A stretch of 6,229 bases of DNA from positions 1 to 6,229 of the forward strand of contig CAMJTZ010000113.1 in the NCBI GenBank assembly GCA_946408865.1, written 5' to 3'. Origin of the DNA: an uncultured Clostridia bacterium. GTDB taxonomy: Bacteria; Bacillota_A; Clostridia; Christensenellales; Aristaeellaceae. A program made the position numbers and the translations under genes. Numbering within the stretch: the first letter of the stretch is position 1; every line of letters starts with the position of its first letter. The notes under the pieces were generated by a model. That model was not told where the DNA came from. It worked only from the letters and a program-made list of their open reading frames with translations, and did no database searches. Positions 1-5,673 of the stretch are shown piece after piece.

Positions 1-17
1 ACAACTGGTTTTTTATG

Positions 18-46
18 ATTCTATGCAGTTTTATTCGGTTTGTCAA
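18..46 (-). promoter_or_regulatory. Near-consensus sigma-A promoter reading out of the window
   Basis: On the minus strand, a perfect -35 TTGACA (46-41) is followed by exactly 17 bases and a -10 TAGAAT (23-18), five of six bases matching TATAAT. It starts only 5 bases after the esterase stop codon. Transcription would begin near position 11 and run off the left edge, so the next gene on the minus strand likely has its own strong promoter. No terminator for the operon is visible in the remaining 51 bases. Confidence 0.7.
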
Positions 47-51
47 GGAAA

Positions 52-1110
52 TCACGTATTCTGAATAAATGCCTGGATCTTTTCCGCCAGACGCTGCTGG
101 GTCTTCGCTGTGGGATGATAATCCGAACCGTATCCGTCCCGTGCGGCGTCCTGCTCCTGCAGCGTCATGGAATGGATCCGGGTATCTCCTGTTTCCGCCC
201 GGTATTCATTCACGGCATGCACCATGGAATCGTTCAGTCCGGTTCCCATAATTCCCAGAACGCAAAGGATCATGGCGCCCGGATTGTTCTTCCGCACGGT
301 CTTCAGAAATTCCTTGTACTGTTTCCGGTACATTTCTTTCCGGGGTTCCCGGTCCGCGCACCAGCTCAGGTCGTTCGTTCCCAGGTTAATCAGGATCTTC
401 TCGGGCTGCCAGGCGCTGAAGTCCCATGGAATCTCCGTTACCGTCCGTCCGGACGGCAGAACGAATCCGTTCCGCCCGACTGCTTCGTAATACGGCGGAA
501 CCAGTTCGGTAATATTCCGTTTCTCCGGATCGTCTGTATAACCCGAAATGATGCCGTGTCCGCTGAAGCAGGTCAGCATGGATTCCAGTCCCATCCACTC
601 TGTGACCAGTCCGGCAAACGACTTCCCGGCGTTCTCGGTGGCCGTGCTGAAGGATTCCAGCCCGTTTTTCCCTTCCACGCCGTATCCGCATGTGATGGAA
701 TCGCCGATGAATTCAACCTTTGTACCCTGTTCCTCCAGCGGTTCAATGGTTCCGTCCGTCTGGATGCTCTGCAGGGCAAGCAGGCTCTGGGTGCATTCGC
801 TCAGCTTCCTCAAGCGGACCTCCGTTCCCCAGGGAGCTGTGGATTCAAAAACCATGACGGTTTCCTCTTCCTGCTCCATCCGCCGGTCGATCACCACATC
901 CGTTTCAACCAGTACCGCGTAGCGCGGCCGCTGGTTTTCCCGGGCAGGATCCCGTGTCGAATCGTCCGATCGCAAAATCAGTTTCAGGTATCTTGCCCCG
1001 CTCACCCGGAAACCGGCCTCGCTCAGGGAAGATGCCATCCAGAGCATTCCTCCGTCCTGTACCGTCCTTCCGAGCACCCGCACGGAATACCGCCCGACCG
1101 GTTGAATCAT
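52..1110 (-). CDS. CE2-like SGNH/GDSL carbohydrate esterase (acetyl-ester hydrolase)
   Basis: 352 residues with the two-part build of carbohydrate esterase family 2: an N-terminal jelly-roll beta domain (~1-125) and a C-terminal SGNH hydrolase domain (~128-352). Block I is VEFIGDSITCGYGVEG with nucleophile Ser138, block II is Gly184 in SGHGI, block III is GTND at 244-247, and block V is SDYHPT with Asp330 and His332, matching the DWHP of CE2 enzymes. CE2 members remove acetyl groups from xylan, glucomannan or other sugars. No signal peptide is visible at the start, so it should act in the cytosol on imported acetylated oligosaccharides or metabolites. The start is supported by GGGGAGGG 7 bases upstream, formed by the last codons of the HAD gene (LFGEG), which also implies coupling. 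It is the last gene of the operon in view; its TGA is followed within a few bases by a new promoter. Substrate is uncertain. Confidence 0.88.
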   Translation of the reverse strand: MIQPVGRYSVRVLGRTVQDGGMLWMASSLSEAGFRVSGARYLKLILRSDDSTRDPARENQRPRYAVLVETDVVIDRRMEQEEETVMVFESTAPWGTEVRLRKLSECTQSLLALQSIQTDGTIEPLEEQGTKVEFIGDSITCGYGVEGKNGLESFSTATENAGKSFAGLVTEWMGLESMLTCFSGHGIISGYTDDPEKRNITELVPPYYEAVGRNGFVLPSGRTVTEIPWDFSAWQPEKILINLGTNDLSWCADREPRKEMYRKQYKEFLKTVRKNNPGAMILCVLGIMGTGLNDSMVHAVNEYRAETGDTRIHSMTLQEQDAARDGYGSDYHPTAKTQQRLAEKIQAFIQNT

Positions 1111-1113
1111 TCC

Positions 1114-1776
1114 TTATCCCTCCCCGAACAGATACTGCCGCAGTTCCGGTACCGTTTTGAAGTAACGGCCGCAGTTTTTTCGCATAAACTGTTCAATTTC
1201 CTCAATATCATTGGCCCATCCTGCAGCGGCGAAAGGAACGCCCGCCGCCATGGCCATATCGTATCCCGGTTTCAGATCGTCCACCATCAGCAGTTCCTCC
1301 GGCCGGAATCCGTATGTCTTCATGATTTGTTCCAGCGGCCATACCGCAGGTTTTCGCTGTTCCGGCGGTCTCTCCCAGCCGAATATCAGGTCCGGTTCAG
1401 GCAGGTTGTTTTCCCGGAAATCCCGCCGGATATTGTCGCTGAACGAATGACTGACCACGCAGATCTTTCCGCCTCTCCGGCGCTGTTCCTCAAGGATTTC
1501 CCGGATGCCCGGATAAGCCTTCGGAACATGCTTCTCCACATAGGCGCGCCAGTAGGCCTCTTCCTCGTACATTTCCTCCAGGGTCATCCCGCAGATCTCC
1601 GTAAACATGGGAACAACGCCGGGATGGAAATTGTACCGGAAATATTCCTCCAGGGTCAGGATTTTGTCCGGGTGATAAATCTCCATATATTCCACAAAGC
1701 ACGGATAATGCACTGTAGCGGTGGAGTCCACCGTTGTATCGTCATGATCCATGACCAGGCAAGGATATTTCAGCAT
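1114..1776 (-). CDS. HAD-superfamily phosphohydrolase, subclass I
   Basis: 220 residues, cytosolic, with all four HAD motifs. Motif I is VMDHDDTTVDS with nucleophile Asp10 and acid/base Asp12. Motif II is Ser109 in CVVSHS. Motif III is Lys142 in RKP. Motif IV is Asp166-Asp167 in LLMVDDLKPGYD, with Asp173 further on. The segment between motifs I and II (~15-100) is a mostly helical cap, so this is a C1-cap enzyme of the phosphoglycolate phosphatase/beta-phosphoglucomutase class. Motif I departs from the common DxDGTLxDS: Asp replaces Gly13 and Thr replaces Leu15. It should remove phosphate from a small molecule, but the substrate cannot be read from the sequence; a mutase is less likely but not excluded. 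The start follows the CotH stop by 7 bases and has only a weak GGGAAAG site inside the end of the CotH gene, so translation is probably coupled. The esterase gene starts 3 bases after its stop. Confidence 0.9.
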   Translation of the reverse strand: MLKYPCLVMDHDDTTVDSTATVHYPCFVEYMEIYHPDKILTLEEYFRYNFHPGVVPMFTEICGMTLEEMYEEEAYWRAYVEKHVPKAYPGIREILEEQRRRGGKICVVSHSFSDNIRRDFRENNLPEPDLIFGWERPPEQRKPAVWPLEQIMKTYGFRPEELLMVDDLKPGYDMAMAAGVPFAAAGWANDIEEIEQFMRKNCGRYFKTVPELRQYLFGEG

Positions 1777-1783
1777 GCTTGTC

Positions 1784-3772
1784 TCACTTTCCCGCCGCGT
1801 TCGTTTCCTCGAGCAGCCGCAGTGTTTCCCCGAAGTATTCCTCTTTTTCCTGTTTTGTCAGCTTCATGGCTTTCGCCAGCATATCCGGGATCATTTTCGG
1901 CCGTACCCGGGCGTAATACTTGATCGCGCTGATATTTTTCCGCCAGTTTTCGATCTTCATGTTCTTCCACCGGCTGATATGGCGCGGCAAAATCGGTTCA
2001 ATCTGGTTTTTTGCCGCGTCGATTTTCGCTTCAACGTTATCCCAGCGGAACACCGTCGCGAGCAGTTCGCTGACCCGGTTCAGGAACCGCGCCTTGTATT
2101 CCGGCACTTCCAGCAGCGCGTTCAGCGGTTCGTGCCGGAACCCGTTGATCTTTGCGCTCACAGGCTTGATATAGTACTCGATCGGCGTCTTTTCCAGGTT
2201 CCGCCAGCAGGCCTCCACGTCAAACAGCAGATATTTCCACTTTCCGCCCGGCACCCGGTAAATCCGGACGTTCGTGAAGTCCACGTTTCCGAGAATGATC
2301 TCATAGGCGGCATGGGTAAACATGTTATCGATATCCAGCCGTTCCTCCACGTAGGAGAGATTGTCCGGATCCGTCAGCTTGTTTTTCTTGCAGAACGCGC
2401 AAAGCTCCAGCCAGTCGGTGTTGTCCCCGTTCTGCAGAAACTCGTCCCGCCCCGTCCTGGCCAGGATGTCGATCCGGTCAATTTCATCCGGATCCGTCAC
2501 CCCTTCGTAGGCCGCGACAAAATGCTTGTTGATCTTCTCCCGCAGATTGTAGTGACCCCAGTAGCGGCCGTTGATAAATACCTGGATCACCTCGTGGTCC
2601 TGGTACAGAATCCCCTGCCCCTCCGCCAGGGAGCTCGCGGCTATATCCCGCAGCCGTGTCGCGGAATAGTCGCTGTTGGCGGCCCGCAGCAGCACGCTCT
2701 TGTATTCGGTATAGTTCCGCGTCGGAAAGGGATTGAAGCGGAACTTGTCCGGCCCCCAGGCCTTGCGGGCGTACAGGGCGATGCTTTTCTGATCGTTGAT
2801 GCGCGCGCTGTGCCCGGAGCAGGTCATGGTGCCCGTCTGGCTGATTTCCCGCTCGCCTTTCCTGTTGAAATACTCAATGTGTACCGGATATTCAAATCCT
2901 TTGCTGTAATTGGGAATGTTTCCGGTCCCCTTCACCAGCATCCCGGTCTTTTTGCTGAAAAGGTACTGGTCGTCCGATATCAGCGAAACAATCGCTGTCT
3001 GCGGATCGTCATTGATGAAATACGTGGCGCTTTCTGTTTCAGAGGTGACTTCCCCTTCCCGGAAAGCCTTCACCCGCAGCGGCGTCGTCTTGTTCAGTTT
3101 CAGTCCTTCCGCCGGAAAAACCTTGTCTTTGATGCCGGGCGTTTCCCCGTTCGTCGTATAGCGGAGGACGGCGCCTTCAGGCCCGCCGGCCTGAACCGTC
3201 ACGCTGTCCGTATAGAACCCGCCTGCAACGGACAGCGCCGGCGTCTCCGTCCGTGCTGCGTACGTCTGGGCATCGTTCTTCTTTCCCCTTGTGCTGTGTT
3301 CAAAAAAGCCGTATTCTCCGCCGCCGTACGGGCGTCCCCAGCTGATGCATCCGTACTGCTGCGGCAGTTTGACCCGCTGGATTTCCGTTCCTTCGGCATC
3401 CGAAAGAACCAGTGTCTCCCCGCTTGCGGAGATGGAATATCCTGTATAGAAGGTATCCCCCTTCCCGGGCGTGTGGCCTTCTTCTCCCGTGCAGAAAACG
3501 GTAAGATACTGGCCAGCCTTCAGCTTTGCCCCGTCAGGAAAGCGCCATTTCAGCGGATTCTTCCCGCTGTCGCTCAGATACCATCCGCTCAGGTTTTCCG
3601 TCTCTTTCCCGTCGTTGTACAGTTCAATCCAGTCGTAGGCATTCCCGTTTTCGTAAAATCCGTTGCTGGCCATGACCTCGTTGATGACCACATCGGCGCA
3701 CGCTGTCGGAATGGCGGACAGAATCAGCAGGAGCGCCGTCAGCAGTACTGCCGTGAACAGGATCCGCTTCAT
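1784..3772 (-). CDS. Secreted CotH-family atypical kinase with lamin-tail and chitobiase C-terminal-like domains
   Basis: 662 residues. The signal peptide (1-26) has MKR, a hydrophobic core and probable SPase I cleavage after ACA, before DVVINE. A lamin-tail domain follows (~27-150: VVINEVMASN, YDWIELYNDG, LSGWYLSDSG, WRFPDGAKLKAGQYL). Next is a chitobiase/hexosaminidase C-terminal-like beta-sandwich (~178-253: VLRYTTNGETP, TPLRVKAFREG). The CotH domain (~285-570) shows SGHSARINDQKSIALYARKAWG with a likely ATP-contacting Lys329, the hallmark VFINGRYWGHYNLREKI (398-414), GNVDFTN (495-501) and KYLLFDVE (513-520). Asp498 and Asp518 are the best candidates for the catalytic and metal-binding Asp residues of CotH kinases, by motif position rather than alignment. 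CotH of Bacillus phosphorylates spore-coat proteins; clostridial relatives are commonly surface proteins encoded beside beta-helix proteins, as here. A strong AAAGGAGG sits 7 bases before the ATG. The tail (~570-662) is helical and charged, with no cell-wall anchor. The HAD gene follows after 7 bases. Confidence 0.92.
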   Translation of the reverse strand: MKRILFTAVLLTALLLILSAIPTACADVVINEVMASNGFYENGNAYDWIELYNDGKETENLSGWYLSDSGKNPLKWRFPDGAKLKAGQYLTVFCTGEEGHTPGKGDTFYTGYSISASGETLVLSDAEGTEIQRVKLPQQYGCISWGRPYGGGEYGFFEHSTRGKKNDAQTYAARTETPALSVAGGFYTDSVTVQAGGPEGAVLRYTTNGETPGIKDKVFPAEGLKLNKTTPLRVKAFREGEVTSETESATYFINDDPQTAIVSLISDDQYLFSKKTGMLVKGTGNIPNYSKGFEYPVHIEYFNRKGEREISQTGTMTCSGHSARINDQKSIALYARKAWGPDKFRFNPFPTRNYTEYKSVLLRAANSDYSATRLRDIAASSLAEGQGILYQDHEVIQVFINGRYWGHYNLREKINKHFVAAYEGVTDPDEIDRIDILARTGRDEFLQNGDNTDWLELCAFCKKNKLTDPDNLSYVEERLDIDNMFTHAAYEIILGNVDFTNVRIYRVPGGKWKYLLFDVEACWRNLEKTPIEYYIKPVSAKINGFRHEPLNALLEVPEYKARFLNRVSELLATVFRWDNVEAKIDAAKNQIEPILPRHISRWKNMKIENWRKNISAIKYYARVRPKMIPDMLAKAMKLTKQEKEEYFGETLRLLEETNAAGK

Positions 3773-3788
3773 CCTTCCGCCTCCTTTG

Positions 3789-4718
3789 TCAGTGTTTCCC
3801 GCCGGTGATGGTCAGTTTCCCGTCCGCGTGCATGCAGTCGTCGCCGGAGCGGATATCAAAGTTTCCGCCGTAAAGGGTGATGCTGGCAGCGTTGATTCCG
3901 TCGTCCTCGCAGTCGAGGGTATATTCTCCTCCCAGCGCGGTCAGGTCCGCGGCTGCTTTGATGCCTTTCCTGGAGGAACTCTTTACCTTGCTTGCTCCCG
4001 CGGCGCCGTTGCCGGTTTTTACCGTCACCTGTCCTCCGGCCAGCACAATCCAGCCTTTTCCGTCCGAATCCGTCCGTGTGGACGTAATTCCGTCGCCGCC
4101 TGCAGTGATGTTCAGTTCCCCGTCCAGGATCAGGAGTGAGTTGCGGCCGCGCACGCCGTCCTTCACGGCGGTCACCGTGATTTTTCCGTTCGCGAGAATC
4201 AGGTCTGCCTTGCTCTGGATGCCGTGCTTTTGTGTTCCGTTCACGGTCAGGCTGCCGGTCCCGTTGATGGAAAGATCGTCCTCCGCGTACAGCACGGCGC
4301 CGATCGTGTCGTCGTCGTCCGTCACGGGCGTTCCGTCCGTCAGCGTGTTTTCCGTGTCCGCCGCGATGGTGATAATCAGTTTGTCCGCCTGCTTCTCATA
4401 GATAGCCGGTCCTTCCGGACTGGTGATTTCCGCGCCGTTCAGAATCAGCCGTACCTTGTCCTCTTCGGGTGCGTCGATCAGGATCCGGCCGCTGTATTTG
4501 CCGCTCAGCACATAGTTTCCTTTGGTGCTGATAACCACTTCCGCGTCGGTGACCGTGCTGAGGTCGATGGTTTCCACCTCCACACCGCTCCAGCTGTCAT
4601 CCGTATCCCTGGTCTTGTAAAGGGTGGTTACGTCCAGGGTTCCGCTCTCCGCCGCAGCCGCCGCGCACAGCAGCAGGACCGCAGCAATGATCAGGGAAAG
4701 GACGCTCTGCTTCTTCAT
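3789..4718 (-). CDS. Secreted beta-helix protein, Cthe_2159/DUF4353-like carbohydrate-binding domain
   Basis: 309 residues with an N-terminal signal peptide: MKKQ, a hydrophobic run at 5-22, and probable cleavage after the Ala stretch before ESG (~23). No good lipobox is present (LLLC lacks a small residue before Cys). The rest is a parallel beta-helix. Turn motifs KHGIQSK (164), KDGVRGR (186), GDGITST (208), RKGIKAA (250), DDGINAA (272) and DDCMHAD (293) recur every 21-22 residues, or twice that where one rung lacks the motif. Repeated phrases such as LxINGTGSLTVNG lie between them. This pattern is typical of the clostridial Cthe_2159 family, reported to bind calcium and polygalacturonate-like or cellulosic polymers. 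The acidic DDDD at 134-137 and the DD turns could bind calcium. The protein stops soon after the last turn (KLTITGGKH), so it looks short at the C terminus. The start is fixed by AAAGGAG 8-9 bases before the ATG. The CotH kinase gene follows 16 bases on, and the two probably act together outside the cell. Confidence 0.87.
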   Translation of the reverse strand: MKKQSVLSLIIAAVLLLCAAAAAESGTLDVTTLYKTRDTDDSWSGVEVETIDLSTVTDAEVVISTKGNYVLSGKYSGRILIDAPEEDKVRLILNGAEITSPEGPAIYEKQADKLIITIAADTENTLTDGTPVTDDDDTIGAVLYAEDDLSINGTGSLTVNGTQKHGIQSKADLILANGKITVTAVKDGVRGRNSLLILDGELNITAGGDGITSTRTDSDGKGWIVLAGGQVTVKTGNGAAGASKVKSSSRKGIKAAADLTALGGEYTLDCEDDGINAASITLYGGNFDIRSGDDCMHADGKLTITGGKH

Positions 4719-4738
4719 GGTCTCTGTCTCCTTTACGG

Positions 4739-5539
4739 TTATTTAACATAATAGTGGCGGGCGATCCATTTGCTCAGGCCGTCCAGTCCCGGATACAGCA
4801 GGCGTTCGCTGATATTCAGGGAATCGAGCATATCCCTTACCCGCCAGCGCAGGCTGCGGTCGATGATGTATTTCACGGTGTTGTTCGTCTGCCGGTCCAG
4901 GAAGGTTTCGATATCGGTCATTCCCATAGGGATCACGGAGAAGAAGGAATACTGCATGATGATCCGGTTGTTTGTGCTCGGCGGTTCGATGATGACCATG
5001 GACTGGTCGCCCATGTCCTCGTCGTACTTTTCCAGTGTGGAAGCCAGCCGGTTCAGCATTTCCACTGAAAACAGAGTGGTCTGCTCCCGGCCGATCGCCT
5101 CGCGGTACTGTTCCGGCAGGTGGTTCATCTGCTCGTTCATGTCGATTCGCCAGACAATGCAGTCGTGCGCGTCCATCTCGGCCAGGTTTTCTTCCGTCAT
5201 GGCGAAATGCAGCGCCACCAGGGCGGAATGCGTCCAGTCCAGCAGCCGCGTCGGAAGGCCGTTGTGCTGACCTGTAATCATCTGGTGCCATACGCTCTGC
5301 GTAACCGTCGGATCTTCCCGTACAGCGTATTTCGCGAAGTTGTTCAGAATCGCCGGCTCCAGCATTTTCTGCAGTCCCTTGCAGTTACGGCTGAGGCTCG
5401 TCTCCATCCGGAAGGAAATGTCCGGCATCCCCCGGTACAGGAAGCTGCTCCGGTTCCGTCCCAGATCCGGCCGGTATTCCTGTTCGCTCAGCAGGGGCAT
5501 CAGATCTTCTGTTGTGGCGATTCTGACTTCCTGAATCAT
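4739..5539 (-). CDS. FRG-domain protein, stand-alone, 266 residues
   Basis: The product consists almost entirely of an FRG domain, named after its F/Y-R-G motif, a family whose biochemical activity I cannot state with certainty. Visible marks are YRG at residues 35-37, the core signature QHNGLPTRLLDW at 91-102 followed by SALVALHFA, a later strand NNRIIMQYSFFSVIP (190-204), and a C-terminal tail ending LLYPGLDGLSKWIARHY, typical of FRG proteins (hydrophobic-P-x-LDGL). There is no signal peptide or membrane segment, so it should be cytosolic. The ATG at 5539 is the only usable start, since an in-frame TGA lies just upstream. Its Shine-Dalgarno, GAAGGG at 5559-5554, is rather far away (about 14 bases). 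A five-codon frame (MRNGI) starts at 5553, and its TGA overlaps the gene's ATG, so translational coupling is possible. It is the first gene of the operon, with the beta-helix gene 20 bases further on. FRG proteins often turn up in mobile or conflict-related loci, but nothing mobile is seen here. Confidence 0.9.
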   Translation of the reverse strand: MIQEVRIATTEDLMPLLSEQEYRPDLGRNRSSFLYRGMPDISFRMETSLSRNCKGLQKMLEPAILNNFAKYAVREDPTVTQSVWHQMITGQHNGLPTRLLDWTHSALVALHFAMTEENLAEMDAHDCIVWRIDMNEQMNHLPEQYREAIGREQTTLFSVEMLNRLASTLEKYDEDMGDQSMVIIEPPSTNNRIIMQYSFFSVIPMGMTDIETFLDRQTNNTVKYIIDRSLRWRVRDMLDSLNISERLLYPGLDGLSKWIARHYYVK

Positions 5540-5569
5540 ATGCCGTTTCGCATCCCTTCATTTTTGCTT

Positions 5570-5598
5570 ATTTTACCACATGCCGTCCCCTCCTGCAA
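5570..5598 (-). promoter_or_regulatory. Probable sigma-A promoter of the five-gene operon
   Basis: On the minus strand, a -35-like TTGCAG (5598-5593) is followed by a 17-base spacer and a -10 box TAAAAT (5575-5570), five of six bases matching TATAAT. TG sits one base before the -10 (TGGTAAAAT), making an extended -10 that would offset the weak -35. Transcription would start near 5563, giving a leader of about two dozen bases. It lies between the hydrogenase terminator and the FRG gene, where an operon promoter is expected. An imperfect dyad (5610-5593) overlaps the -35. Motif reading only. Confidence 0.6.
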
Positions 5599-5623
5599 AG
5601 TTTTCTGCAGCCTTTCCGGGCAG

Positions 5624-5658
5624 AAAAAACCGCCGGGCGTCTCGTCTGTCCGGCGGTT
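5624..5658 (-). terminator. Intrinsic terminator after the hydrogenase gene
   Basis: Read on the minus strand, AACCGCCGG (5658-5650) pairs perfectly with CCGGCGGTT (5636-5628) across a 13-base loop. The T run at 5629-5624 follows at once, with its first two T residues inside the stem. The stem is GC-rich and begins 15 bases after the hydrogenase TAA. This is a classic rho-independent terminator that separates the hydrogenase transcript from the operon downstream. Confidence 0.88.
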
Positions 5659-5673
5659 CGTGAAAAACGGGAT

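Noticed and set aside
40..1923. Very long plus-strand open frame of 627 codons
   Set aside because: It lies antisense to the esterase and HAD genes, which have full catalytic motifs. Its translation is rich in Arg, Pro, Phe and His with no recognisable domain, as expected for a shadow frame in GC-rich DNA.
3692..3703. Possible lipobox in the CotH protein (IPTAC)
   Set aside because: Pro at the -3 position is unlike a real lipobox, while ACA before Asp27 is a good signal peptidase I site.
3773..3800. Frameshift joining the beta-helix gene to further rungs downstream
   Set aside because: The stop is followed at once by a strong AAAGGAGG and the CotH start, and no rung-like sequence appears in other frames there.
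1751..3808. Very long plus-strand open frame of 685 codons
   Set aside because: It is antisense to the CotH gene along nearly its whole length, shows no domain or ribosome binding site, and mirrors the codon pattern of the real gene.
4656..4670. Possible lipobox in the beta-helix protein (LLLC)
   Set aside because: The residue before Cys is Leu, not Gly, Ala or Ser, so lipid modification is unlikely.
5536..5553. Five-codon leader peptide (MRNGI) overlapping the FRG start
   Set aside because: Its own Shine-Dalgarno would touch its ATG, which is poor spacing, and the peptide has no regulatory-looking codons. It is kept only as a note on possible coupling.
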